Notes: a model not told the origin generated them from the sequence alone. A stretch of 64,000 nt of DNA from Priapulus caudatus (GCF_000485595.1 NW_014577194.1:239277-303276), one strand, 5' to 3'; positions 42,650 through 54,600 are shown, counted from the stretch's first letter. A program made the numbers and translations.

Positions 42650-42985
42650 TAACCTACCCACATACCCACACCCACCCGTGCACATCCCACACCTATACCA
42701 CCCGTACTATAACCCATACACCCGACACCCACAGCCAAGCACACATCCTACACCACACCCCACACCCACACTCACCCACATACACATCCCACGCATACAC
42801 TCACCAACGTAGTCCACAACTACATCCACCCACACCCAACCACGCACTCCACACTCAACCACACACCCCACACTCAACATCACACCCAACAAAACGTTCC
42901 ACACCAAACCACACACCCCACACCCAATCACACACCCCGCTCACCCACTCACACGCCTCACACCTACATTAATGCATCCACACGC
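42650..42985. repeat. C/A-rich (CCCACA)n-like tract upstream of PDPK1, copy 1
   Basis: Degenerate CACACCC/CACCCACA repeat of about 320 bp. The opposite strand reads G/T-rich. Open frames over it are low-complexity artefacts. The same tract is at 46570-46900 in copy 2. Confidence 0.85.
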
Positions 42986-43021
42986 ACATGGACACCGGAC
43001 ATGCCCACACGTGCACTGTGC

Positions 43022-43031
43022 NNNNNNNNNN
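43022..43031. other. Assembly gap (10 N) at the duplication junction
   Basis: Ten N separate the two copies of the PDPK1 5' block exactly at their junction. This is the pattern expected when overlapping haplotype contigs are laid end to end. Confidence 0.99.
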
Positions 43032-43333
43032 TTTTAAAAAAAATGTTTAAAAAAATTTATGGAACCCAAAATGTCAAAAAAAAAACGTTTGGGTCGCGGC
43101 TATTTTCGAGGTCGGAGGACAGCAAACATATAATTTTTTAAGGAAGGCCTAGAGTTGAAGAAAATCTGATTTTGCACAACACACTCAAAAAACGACGACC
43201 AGGACAAACACAGCACCCCAAATAACTTCTAAAACCGAACAAAATCAAAAAAAGAAAGATTCGCTGGTTCAGTGAAGAGGACGGTAACATCCCAGTTGGC
43301 CTAAGGCCAACCGGGAATAAACCAAGAGGATAC

Positions 43334-44605
43334 ATAGTCGATCGCGGTCCTGGAACGTGCAGAACAGTTTGACGAAGAAAGGGGAAGGTCCGGCTCCGAG
43401 ACGCATCAGCACCTCCTTCTCTCGCTTGATGTACGCCGTCTTCTTCTCTCGAATGATGTGCTGCTTCTCGCAAACTTTTACTGCAAGCGCGGCGGAAAAG
43501 TCACGGTTAGGTTTCGCGCTCGCAAACCGCCGATCGTCGACGCGAGGTGGCGGCTCGAATTATGTGCGAGAGCGGCGGTCGAACGAAGTAGTAGCACATC
43601 TAACACGTGTCGACATATTTAACATATAAATCTTACACGGTCAACACATGTTACACGGTGTAAAATATGTCCACTTATTTGCTCGTAACCGTGTACTGTA
43701 CGCTTACACTTACTTGCATATTCTTTTTGCGTTTGGATATCTTTGGCTAAAAATACCTACAAAGACAAAACACAAACACTTGCTGAGTACAGATTTCTAA
43801 TCATGCACGTGTATTATGCATCTACTTACGAAGACTATATAATTACTAAAATATTTATTAGATCAAGTAGTAATGTTGTTTCTTTTATGCGACATTCCTA
43901 GCGAATCTTTAGACGATTCTTGAGTATAATGTGACCCTTTATTTAAAATTTTGTAATATCCTAAAAAATAATACACAGCATGATACAGTTTACTGCCTGT
44001 ATGAAAGAGACCAAGAATTCATTTACAAAACCAATAAAGGCAATATGCTAACACAGTGATAAAATTGTTCTCTATTTCTATTACTGAACTTAACAACAGG
44101 AGTACATGAAATTTCCTAAGTACGCCTGAAACAAACTGGACTCTCAAACACCAGCTGGACACTCACAGTTGAAAAAGAACCTTCTCCTATGATCTTTCCA
44201 AAAATATAGTCTTCGGCCTTCTTTTTGGAAAGAGGCATTGCATTCTTTGATGGACTTGGGCTCAAGTTGTCATCGCTGGTAATATTCTCACAGGTAACAT
44301 CTTGGAGAGGGGAACTGCCGACACTAAAGAACAGACACACGTACGTGGTTACAATTACGTGACGGCAATATAATATGCACACGGCAAACATGACAATATT
44401 TTACTCCACGTTTACGTTTACGTAAACACCTAATATCCTAAATCCCTAAACTGCATTTCTAGAATGAACTTTTACGATTACTAAGTGCTCAGAAACGATT
44501 CAACAGCTGCTATTACTATTAGTAAACATATATCTAAGTGAACATATACGGCCTAAGTACTGAAGAGTTTTACCCGGCAGAAGATGCGTTACTCTGCGGT
44601 TGCAT
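43334..44605 (-). pseudogene. PDPK1: Second copy of PDPK1 coding exons 1-4 (5' fragment)
   Basis: Exons 44605-44574, 44323-44167, 43756-43714 and 43480-43334 repeat PDPK1 exons 1-4. I see no base difference across the 379 coding nucleotides. The copy ends after the helix-C exon because the sequence then runs into an N gap and the main gene's upstream flank. It therefore has no HRD, DFG or PH exons of its own. It is marked pseudogene only because it cannot encode a full kinase as assembled. The more likely reading is the second haplotype of the same 5' end, placed in tandem by the assembler. Introns differ from the first copy by small indels, an inverted ~170-bp block and a mobile element. If the order were real, a transcript starting here would have to splice across a repeated set of exons. 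Confidence 0.85.
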
Positions 44606-45423
44606 TTTTTTGGCCTGCAAAAGATATAAAATACATGGTCAATATATCGTAACATACATTGCGTGCACCCACACAGTGATTGACCATGCCAAAATACAAA
44701 AGTTCGATGTATGAATGCAACAGATACCATCTACACAGGTCTACGAGAAAGCCAGCCTATCAACCTGTCAAACAAGACCGTTTTGAAGTCGTATAGTGAT
44801 CTATAGTGATAGTGATACTGCCACACAACTGCCAGACTGGCCAACAATGCCATCTAAACAGTGAGTGCGTCTGACCTTCATGTCCATTCCAACAATCAAC
44901 AAGGTCTCCGTCACAACAATCTACGTTAGCAAACATTGTTGTGGGTGTATGTTGACTGCCTTTACACAAGCAATAATTGCCATGGTTACATGAACAAGCT
45001 ATCACACAGCACAGTGCACTAGAGTTGTGCTAATGATTAAATTAGTGCTAATGACAATTCTGTTATCGTGTGTTAGTATTTCACTCCTGATGTAACTAAA
45101 GTTGTTTATATGTGTAGGTGCGACTGACTCGGTGACCCTTGATCCCTGCACCAATCCCCGCGTCAATGACGTTATTATTAGTCACTCGCTGAATTGTAAT
45201 GTACTTGAACGTTGCCCCGGGGCTACACAAATTATGTAATGTCTGATGCATAAATGCATTATCTACCATCAAGTTGTACCCCCTATACTCACTGCCAGCA
45301 AAACTAGCAGCAAACGGGAAATACAAGCCACACCTTGAATGAACGTATGTGAACAGAAATACTACGCAGGATCACAAACTTAGAACCCATAGGACACAAT
45401 ATTTACACTAAGTGCATGACATA

Positions 45424-45510
45424 TAGATACAATAATGTAACCCAAACCCAAGAGGATAGGCGTAGAGGATAGGCCTATCCTCTTGGGTTTGGGTTACATT
45501 ATTGTATCTA
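45424..45510. mobile_element. 87-bp foldback element with 9-bp target duplication
   Basis: Two perfect 37-bp inverted arms (45424-45460 and 45474-45510, starting TAGATACAATAATG) enclose a 13-base loop. Direct repeats CATGACATA flank it (45415-45423 and 45511-45519). The duplicate block near 41530-41545 carries one CATGACATA and no element, so the empty site is visible. A 9-bp duplication suggests Mutator-like mobilisation. Confidence 0.9.
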
Positions 45511-46569
45511 CATGACATATGGCTACCTTACATATATATATATATATATATATATATAAGTTAAACACAAATTTGATTTTTTTTCACGACTGATATGTGT
45601 GATACATGCGTCATACTATTGAATTGAGACACGATATTGATTACATATGTGCTGTATGAGAACCAAATATTACTTTTATTATAATTTCACAATAATTATA
45701 GTTGCTGACAATTGCATCAAACATCCTAACTACAATTTGTGAGCATGACAAATTTATTCTGTTAGAGCTCCTACCACTAAAGAACATATATATAGTAAAT
45801 TTACTAAAGTTCAGAGACAATGATTGCATGATCAATCGAAATATCATTTCATAACTTATAGCTAATTAGCTAATAGGGACGTGACATACCTTAACGGTAA
45901 TCGTGCGGCACAGTTTTCTAAATCCTGACTAGTGCCCGACAGTTTTTACCTATAAATACCGTTACTTATACCCTTTCATTTTCACAACATCCCACGCTAG
46001 CATATATCGAGATGACTCAACACAGAAGCAAAAGACAACACAGGCCCGCTGTACTGACCAGCCACCAACCGGACATGCGACCGCGCGCCACTCGGTACCT
46101 CTCACATACATGTCACTTTATAGGCATTTACACAATTCCCACTGTCCCACGCAGCTCTTCGGCGCTATAAATGTCAGAGATCACCAAAACTATATACTTC
46201 ACCCGCACATCCGTGTGTCTATATTAGTGTGCGACACGCGGTAAACTACATCCCAACTCAGTGACAGCACGGCTGATGCAGCAGCAGCAGCAGCCAGCAT
46301 ACACGCGCATTACAGGTGCCGTTAAATGCGCCCGTTCCACCGAATGTTGTTTACGCTACGTCGCACTCTATCCTCATTATTGTCCCGCTGCCCGTGCAAT
46401 TACTCCTCAGTATAATATGAAGCCAGATTGATCTGCCTACCCTCTCACGATAACGGGATGAGAAAAACATCTTCTTAAAATGGGTAAACATTGTAATTGG
46501 AATAGATTGTATAGATGGTTCCAAGCACATGTACACTCGAAAACATGCGTTCACACCACTGGCCACAGA

Positions 46570-46900
46570 TAGATCTAACATACCCACACCCACCCGTGCA
46601 CATCCCACACCTATACCACCCGTACTATAACCCATACACCCGACACCCACAGCCAAGCACACATCCTACACCACACCCCACACCCACACTCACCCACATA
46701 CACATCCCACGCATACACTCACCAACGTAGTCCACAACTACATCCACCCACACCCAACCACGCACTCCACACTCAACCACACACCCCACACTCAACATCA
46801 CACCCAACAAAACGTTCCACACCAAACCACACACCCCACACCCAATCACACACCCCGCTCACCCACTCACACGCCTCACACCTACATTAATGCATCCACA
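46570..46900. repeat. C/A-rich tract, copy 2
   Basis: Counterpart of 42650-42985 with an 8-bp length difference at its start (one TACCCACA-type unit missing). Confidence 0.85.
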
Positions 46901-46945
46901 CGCACATGGACACCGGATATGCCCACACGTGCACTGTGCATACAC

Positions 46946-47419
46946 TAGTGTTGTCAATCGGTTGTAATTTCGTAATCGATCATCGGTTGGACCCAAGTAA
47001 CCGATGATCGGTTACAATCGGTTACTCCGGGTGTTGAATGCCTGCGTGTGCATGTACGTGTGTGCATGTATGTGCTTGTTTAGCCCTGTTTACTATTTGT
47101 TTTGCACTGTTTACTACTGTGTGTATAATACATGTATGTTAATAAAGGATAACTTGTATAGTAGCGATGATATCTCTGATTCTCATGACTTTTCCTTTCC
47201 ATGAGTTTTCTTGTTCAAGTTTTACATTTATTTCGATTTTTTTTTCTTTTTTTCTTTTTTCGATAAAATCGATTATGGATTTTGATAACCAAGCACTTGA
47301 TTCGAGCCACTGTTCAACCGATGATCGAGTATAATCGATGATCGTGACATCACTAAGCGCTTGGTTCGAGCCACTGTTCAACCGATGATCGAGTATAATC
47401 GATGATCGTGACATCACTA
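46946..47419. mobile_element. hAT-like 474-bp element with exact 8-bp target duplication
   Basis: Ends TAGTGTTGTCA and TGACATCACTA are inverted. GCATACAC flanks both sides exactly (46938-46945 and 47420-47427). The interior holds CGATGATCGG-type inverted repeats and a ~64-bp tandem repeat (about 47290-47419). There is no transposase. It abuts the end of the duplicated PDPK1 block. Confidence 0.88.
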
Positions 47420-47452
47420 GCATACACACACGCGGACAGATTCCTACACGTG

Positions 47453-47570
47453 CACAGGCACTTGGAGCGTTTCAATAAAATATAATGCTAAATAAATACG
47501 AAATCTATTTACTACCAAAGTCTTAATGTTTCTCTACTCTCTTTCACCTATTATTGCCGACAATAGTATC
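47453..47570. repeat. Terminus fragment related to the 50624 element
   Basis: CAGGCACTTGGAGCGTTTCAATAAAA, then TTTACTACCAAAGTCTTAATGTTTCTC and ATTGCCGACAATA, match one arm of the 702-bp element. The partner terminus is not seen. Confidence 0.65.
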
Positions 47571-47809
47571 TTAATGTCTCGAGGCTACGGGTACGCCAGT
47601 TGCACTGCGCATGCGCTGCAGCCATATCGTAATGTCTCGAGGCTACGCTGGTACGTCAGTCACATATTATTATATTATTATAAAACATGTACAGTCCATG
47701 AACCGCAGTCTCTACACTGAATGAAAAGGTGTTACCATAAGAACAGACCAGCTTCACATATAAGGGACTATAACGTACAAGCATAATGGTTCATATATTC
47801 CATCTACCT

Positions 47810-47885
47810 ATCTGTCTGTCTGTCTGTCTGCCTGGCTGTCTATCCATCCATCTTCAATCCATGCTTCCATCCATCCAACCATCTA
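47810..47885. repeat. CTGT and CATC microsatellites
   Basis: (CTGT)n runs into (CATC)n with interruptions, between the PDPK1 duplicate and DNAJC7. Confidence 0.85.
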
Positions 47886-48080
47886 TGAACTAATGAAGTA
47901 GTAAGCATCATGGAGGCGCATGATACATTTTCCATGTTTCTCATGCATAACAGAGCACCAAAGTCGTCACGCTGACACAAGTCATCCAGATGCAGTCAGC
48001 ATGCATCCAGAGGCAGTCATCCAGACTGCAGATAACGGGATTGCTGTGAGACATGATTCTCTACTTCAGTGACATTACAT

Positions 48081-48120
48081 CAGGAGTAGATAATAGAAGA
48101 TCTTCTATTATCTACTCCTG
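48081..48120. mobile_element. 40-bp perfect palindrome with 7-bp flanking repeat
   Basis: CAGGAGTAGATAATAGAAGA is followed directly by its reverse complement. Both sides carry ATTACAT (48074-48080 and 48121-48127), an exact 7-bp direct repeat. Confidence 0.8.
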
Positions 48121-49433
48121 ATTACATGTTTACTCAGCTAGTATGCAGAAAATGCCTTGCAAATGTACGAATGTGCATTGCCAGAAACGTAAGGAATGTG
48201 TGTGCACGCACATATCATGACGCACATATGCACGCACGCACGCACACACATACACACATGTGCGTGTTAAAGCAGCATCGCAGTATGTTTTTACGTGTAG
48301 ACAGATGATGAAGCAGTTTCTACGCAACATGTTTGCTGTATCCCTTTCCAGAAACAACAAGGCTACATTTAAATCAGACGACAGATCTCACGGGAGTATA
48401 GTGCTTTTTCTGCATCCAATCAAAGTGCTTTTTCTGCATCCAATCAAAGTGCTATTTGAAGGCAAACAAACAAACTTCTTACCCAATAATGTAAATGTTT
48501 TACGTAGTGCAAAATAATACTGTGACACACAAAGTAAATAAATAATAAATAATATAAGTAATATATAGTGAGTTGACACGTAAACATACTTAAACCTGAT
48601 ACGTGTTATTTTTTAGCACTACACATTTTTGTGTATGAATATGAACATATATATATGAATATCACAGACCACAACATTTGACTGTGTTTATTGTGAGGTG
48701 ATGTATAGAAAATGCACTGGCCATATGTCATATGACCCAAAGAAAATATTAATAATGGCTAGCATCAATTTAAGGCCAAATTTCCTTTCCATGGAAACGA
48801 ATCTAAACATTCTCTCAGTCCAGCTTCTTCCATAGCAGCACATGGGACCTTGTACTCTGACATTCACACGCCTATATTGGTCATACCAAGATTATCACAG
48901 ACGTGAGAAAAAACAACCTTTCCTGTCCCACCTATGTTACAGAACTCTATCTCTCACATAGTGTTAGAGACTGGTGAACATGTATATATATATGAACATA
49001 CACGTACTAAAATCCAACTCCCATTAAAATGCATAGGAATAGTCGGCTTCCAGCCAGTTCAGCATAATTACCATTTATTTTATCATAATAGAGAAGGTTC
49101 ATTGAAAGGTGGCCAGATTGCAAGGTGGATGTGTAACACTCAGCAGGCCCTTCTTGCGCAATTAATTATAATTGCGCTCCCCAAAATCCGCGTTCGATCG
49201 GGTGAACATGGAATTTTCGAGAGAAATCTAGCTGAGCACATCCTCCCCGAGAGGTAGTTATGACCTTATGATGAGCAAGTCAGCTGGTAATCAAATCTGA
49301 TATCAGAGGATCAACATCAATAACCACATGAACGCAGCACTCTTTCTACCCGAGGGTATTCAATGCAAGCGTACTCATTGACAAGTGTTTCAGATATTCT
49401 TTGTATTGTCCATATTCATATCTACTACTAGTC

Positions 49434-49513
49434 TAGCTCTAGTAACTATAGCCCGTGTACAGTTGCCGCTGACCCGAGCGGCAACTGTACGCGGGCTATA
49501 GTTACTAGAGCTA
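49434..49513. mobile_element. 80-bp foldback element
   Basis: 37-bp arms at 49434-49470 and 49477-49513 (TAGCTCTAGTAACTATAGCC...) are inverted with one mismatch around GACCCG. CTACTACTA-type sequence flanks both sides, consistent with a target duplication but blurred by the local repeat. Confidence 0.75.
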
Positions 49514-50017
49514 CTACTACTACTAGTCCACCTGGCTACCTGAGTTAATGTACAGGTGGCCTGATAGAAAATATACTAGCAAATGGTCTATTATGAATTT
49601 CAAATCCTAAATACATCATTCAACTCAACATGGGAACAATATTCAAGCTAGATGCCCTATCAGTATTTCCTCTCATGCCATCATATTTTCAACCTGTAGG
49701 TACTTGTGATCTGTGTAGGTGTAGTGCATACATGCACAGTCAGCACCTATGTCTATGCCTACTGTATACAATAGCTTATATACACAGGAAAATACACAGA
49801 GACTTGATGACCAAGGAACACATCCCATGTTCTATACAGATAATGTAGCATTGCTGGGTAATACGTACACCATCTAAGCCTTGGAGAATTGGTAACTAGC
49901 TATATGCCTCATGTACAGATTTAGCTAAATTGGTCTCTATACTGAGGTGACTTGTGACATGCTGACTGGTTATCTCATCTCAGTATAACTTTAGGACCCC
50001 AGTTCATGAACAATCAC

Positions 50018-50092
50018 CATCCAATACCCTATCCCTAACCCTATATACCCCTAACTGTATCCATAACCTAACCCTAAGCCTAACCTAATCAC
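50018..50092. repeat. Degenerate CCCTAA (telomere-like) array
   Basis: CCCTATCCCTAACCCTA, ACCTAACCCTAAGCCTAACC and similar, without the inverted termini that surround the other arrays in the window. Confidence 0.75.
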
Positions 50093-50623
50093 AACATTAA
50101 AATCTGGGATTCTGCGAAATAAAATAAGTACATTCCTAGTATTATTGCTGTGAACAAACAAACACATATCATATCAATATTTACACATCTATTTGTACGT
50201 AAAAACAAAGTAGAAAACGGTAGGCCTATATATATATATACACACGTGTGTGCATGCGTGTGTGCGTGCGTGAGTATGTGTGTGTACGTATGTATGTATG
50301 CACGTATGATTTGTATAGACCCATGCAAGGTACTGCTTACAGTAGAATTTACCAATGGCTTAATTCCTCACCCCAACCAGAGCCAAGGCGTTTGGCAAGG
50401 GTCCTGGCATTGCGTTGAAGGTAATGGTAATAAGGTATATATATAGTATACTATATTCCGTATTTTATCGAATTTATGTATGACATTCACTAGATAAGTA
50501 TATATATAATATGCCACCATACAGTTACCAGAAATAAGTCGGCTAAGTACTGCTCTTAATCTACTCAAACTGATTCGGACAGCGATTGATTGGAAAAGGT
50601 ATGTCAATTCTAAGGACTCGACC

Positions 50624-51325
50624 ACAGGCACTTGGAACGTCTCAATTAAAAAAAAAAGGTAAGAAAAGGTAAACACGAAATGTATTTACTACCAAAGTCT
50701 CAATGTTTCTCTTATATTTACTGGGCAAGGTTCGCGAACGCGAGAATTTCGTCAGTCTTTGTGTGATTTCGCGTGACACAGCTCGGTTACGAACAGAGAC
50801 AGTATGTTTTTATAACAAGTGAACACTGTTCTTGGAAGAGAAACAAAGATGGAAGCTGTTGCATGTGTATTCATGCTGTGAAAGTGTGAAATCAAGCAAG
50901 CGTCGAGCGAATTTTGCGATCCCGCTTTCCTACCTGCTATATATATTATAAGTGTAAGCGTGCAACAGTGGAGCCGCGAGAGCAATGGGCGGGGGCAGCG
51001 TATATGGTTGCGCGTAGGATTTGGACAGAATTTACAGGAAACTGTCGGCAACAATAGGTGAAAGAGAGTATAGAAACATTAAGAATTTGGTAGTAAATAG
51101 ATTTCGTATTTATAGTTAGCATTATATTTTATTGAAACGCTTCAAGTGCCTGTGGGCGTGCGGTGTACTTCACTACTTGTGTGTTGCAGACGAGCATTTG
51201 ACCGGCATTTGCGGGTAATTATCGGCAATAATAGGCGAAATAGAGTAGAGAAACATTAAGACTTTTATAGTAAATACATTTCGTGTTTATTTTTTATTTT
51301 TTATTGAGACGTTCCAAGTGCCTGT
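50624..51325. mobile_element. 702-bp Mutator-like foldback element
   Basis: Ends ACAGGCACTTGGAACGTCTC and GAGACGTTCCAAGTGCCTGT are inverted, with similarity continuing for about 80-100 bp to AATGTTTCTC. Flanks GGACTCGACC (50614-50623) and GGACTCAACC (51326-51335) form a 10-bp duplication with one change. A nested partial terminus lies at about 51055-51160. Confidence 0.82.
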
Positions 51326-51676
51326 GGACTCAACCACGTCGTGTAATCATATCCGTACTCATCGAAACTAGGCCTAGATGGTAGTGATAAGAGCGCTATA
51401 ACACAACAGCTACCTAAACGATAGGTCTCTATGACGTAACCTCCAGACAAAGACGTACCTCATTTGTTGCCATAATCCCTGATGTTGTAATATTTACAAA
51501 TATCCGCCGATCGACAGCCAAATTACGGAAACAAACGCTCCATTTTGCAGCAGATTCACACACACACACACAGTCATGGCACTCAGCGCCCTCTTCAGGC
51601 GATGAACTTAAACTGGAAGTAAAAAAATCTACTAATGTAAAGTGATAGAGCATACGATCTAACTCCAGCATGAGGG

Positions 51677-54600
51677 ATGGCTGACGATTGTACCAGAACT
51701 GGGTCCAAGAGAAGTAAAAAGTCAGGAATCGACAACGAAAGCATGGAAACAGAAACGGAACGCCCACAGGAAGAGTGAGTTATCCCGTGTCTTGAGCACG
51801 CATTAATAGTTGACAATGGTCGTTCCCTAGATGACATTAGTAACCAGACGAAGCTATTCTATTCAGCTGCAAGTACGAAGTAGCAAAAGTCAAAACAGTC
51901 AATGGAAATGGGAACTCACGGCCCACGCAAAAACTGACTGGCCGAAAGTGAAACTGAGTGTGATGAACTGTGATCTGCCCTTTTTTGAATGAAAAGTCTA
52001 TTATATGACCACTTTAGGTCTCAATAAACTACTCCCTGACCTTCGTTTAACGTATACGAAATCACTAGTACTCGTAGTAGTAGTAGGGGCAAAAATTTCT
52101 AGCTTGCCCAACGTAAAAACGACACCAGTGACCAGTCAGAGCTTTACAATGGTGCTTATTGCAAATTGAGGTCGTGTGTTATATCCAGCAGTTCTACTTT
52201 AAAAAAAAGCCACCTCCAGTCTCCACATTCCAACTATGCCGCATTTCCCGCAGAAATAGAATTTTTTTCATTCTATAGTCTAGACTATAGTAAAATAGGT
52301 AAAAATAGTTGGTCTAACTTGGTATTGACACTATTGTTATGCACTGCCACTAACTTCACACCTATGCGCAAATAGAATTGCAATTTTGGCTATCGTTACC
52401 ACAGACGGTTGAAACGTTTCAATAATAAAATGATGGTAAATAAACACGAAATGTATTTCTTACCACAGTCTGAATGTTTATCTACTCTCTTTCACCTATG
52501 ATTAGTAACTAATAATTTTTTGTAAATTCTATTAAAATGTTCCTCTGCTACACAATAATTTCACCGCACGCACGCCACTGCACAAACAACAGAAATATAA
52601 AGCAGGTGGGGAAAGTGAGCACCAAATTCGCACAATGCTCAATTCGTTTCACACCATCATAGCAAAAACACACAAACCAACTGCCTCCATTTTTATATCT
52701 ATGCATAGCCAAATGTTTACTTGTTTGAATTTAAACCCTTGCCATTTGGTACAACTTAATTTACCCACAGATATCTAGTAAATTCCTGAGGAAAATTGCC
52801 ACTCCATGGCAATGCACATGTAAGAGTTATGTGTGCACATATCTTACAGTGCAAGTAGCATGTATCTGACACTACACCTGCCGTGTATAAAATACTAACA
52901 GATTTGTTTTACAGATTGACAATGATTTTTTGTTTTACGCCAATTGCAAATGTCTGACCTCTGTCATTATAATCCGCATTTAATATTTGCAAAAAGCGTG
53001 AAGGAAAATTGTAGTGCCTACGAGTACAAATGCGTGCTTGGACTTTAATGCAATGATTTCGAATTATGCAGATTGATTTCGATGGGTGAAGAAAAAAAAC
53101 TGGAAGGAAATATTGAATACTCAAAGGGAAACTACCAAGCTGCACTCCAACTCTACACAGAAGCCATCGGTAACATCAAGTGTTATGTGTGTTGAAGTAG
53201 CCGTGTACAATAAGTTGTAGGGTAGTCGATTAACAGGAGAGGATCACTCTCTAACTTTAATTATTATTTTCAGTTAAATTGGTGTTTATTGGTTCAGTTC
53301 CACTATTCAACTAGGCTATTTCTCATTGATTTTGAAAAGTAGGATTTGGTATGTAGTTTAGTTACACCATAATTTAACGGAAGTTAGTAGATCATTTTGA
53401 TTTTAAAGTTGGATTTAAAAAATTCTGAGGTAATTCTATTTACAAAATCTAATCTTGGTGACAATTTTAAGCAAACATGTGTATTACAAGCTGATATTCT
53501 TAAACCTATAGATCCAATATCTACTTGTTTCAGGTTTTAATGATACTATCGCATCCTTCTATGGGAATCGTGCGGCAGTGTACCTCATGCTACATAAATA
53601 CCAAAATGCCATAGAAGATGCGAAAACATCCACCACACTTGATCCAAAATTCATAAAGGTTTGATTTTGTTGTTGTAAGAAGGAACAGTTCCTTCAATAC
53701 TATATCTATATATATTTTGACAAATTTTATTTTGGTTATTACAAAATATTTAGCCAGTTGCTTAATGTTGGGTGTATGTGTATTTTAATTACTTTGAAAT
53801 TTTCAGGGCTATATACGAGAAGCGAAAGCCCACTTGCCATTGGGAGATGCATTTCATGCAAAATTATGTCTTGAAAAAGCACTGTTGGTTGATAAAAATA
53901 ATTCACAAGTAAAAGCAGAGGTAAGGCCTTGGATACTGTTTCTCTTCATCCAAAACACACGTAGAAATAACTTCATCTATAGTTGATTGAAGGACCTTCA
54001 TTAAATTAGACAATTTCGATAATGGATGATAGAATTTGATTTTTTTTTTGTATTTGTAGCTTCAGACAGCTAAAGCAGTGCAGCTGTTTGCAGATGAAGC
54101 AGAGAAAGACTACCACAAGGGAGACTTTCGAAGGGTAGCTTTACTATTATATAAAATCAATACTAGTATCTCATGCTTGTATATAAAACCTAAATTTTAA
54201 TATCACTGTTATTGGCAGCTCAAATAAGATGAGATCTATTGTCAAAACTACCAAATTGGTTAATATAAGGATTTATCGCAACGTTAATCTAACTATTATT
54301 TGAACTGAAACGACGATGTTATCCCAGGATAAACGGTTATCATGCTGTTAAACTTGCAACAGCTACTGTGCTGATGGCGTAGTACATGGTAACAATTTCA
54401 TGTAAAGTACCTTAGTATACATGTGTAGCAGGATTAACTCTGCCTACTGATTTTCTTGGGGAAATATCGATTTTCGCACCATGATTTTAGAAGGCTCTTG
54501 TTTGAAATGGTAAGTGCTACACTTACTGTCGATGAATGAAATGTTTATCAGGACCAATAAGTTGTAATGAAACTAAAGAATTGCACTTTAAAATATTGAA

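Larger units (their letters stand above)
39130..43021. repeat. Duplicated ~3.9 kb block, copy 1
   Basis: This block holds PDPK1 exons 1-4, introns, upstream flank and a C/A-rich tract. It recurs almost base for base at 43032-46939. The right end stops at the N gap, at the base corresponding to 46939. That point lies inside the target-site duplication of a hAT-like element that continues only in copy 2. The left edge is in an A-rich stretch near 39130. Confidence 0.9.
43032..46939. repeat. Duplicated ~3.9 kb block, copy 2
   Basis: Direct copy of 39130-43021. Differences visible by eye include a shorter TA microsatellite, an 87-bp foldback insertion at 45424-45510, an inverted ~170-bp block at 43494-43663, an 8-bp shorter C/A tract near 46578 and scattered 1-4 base changes. 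Divergence is low and exons are unchanged, as expected for alleles. Confidence 0.9.
46940..51676. other. PDPK1 duplicate-DNAJC7 intergenic region
   Basis: Filled by the 474-bp hAT-like element, a terminus fragment, microsatellites, two foldbacks, a telomere-like array and the 702-bp element. About 48.3-49.4 kb holds nothing recognisable. Confidence 0.6.

Noticed and set aside
42589-42972. His/Thr/Pro-rich frame of 127 codons
   Set aside because: Translation of a C/A-rich simple repeat; a matching frame recurs in the duplicate and shows no protein-like composition.
43334-44605. Second functional PDPK1 gene
   Set aside because: Only exons 1-4 are present, identical to the main gene and separated from it by a gap; no downstream kinase exons.
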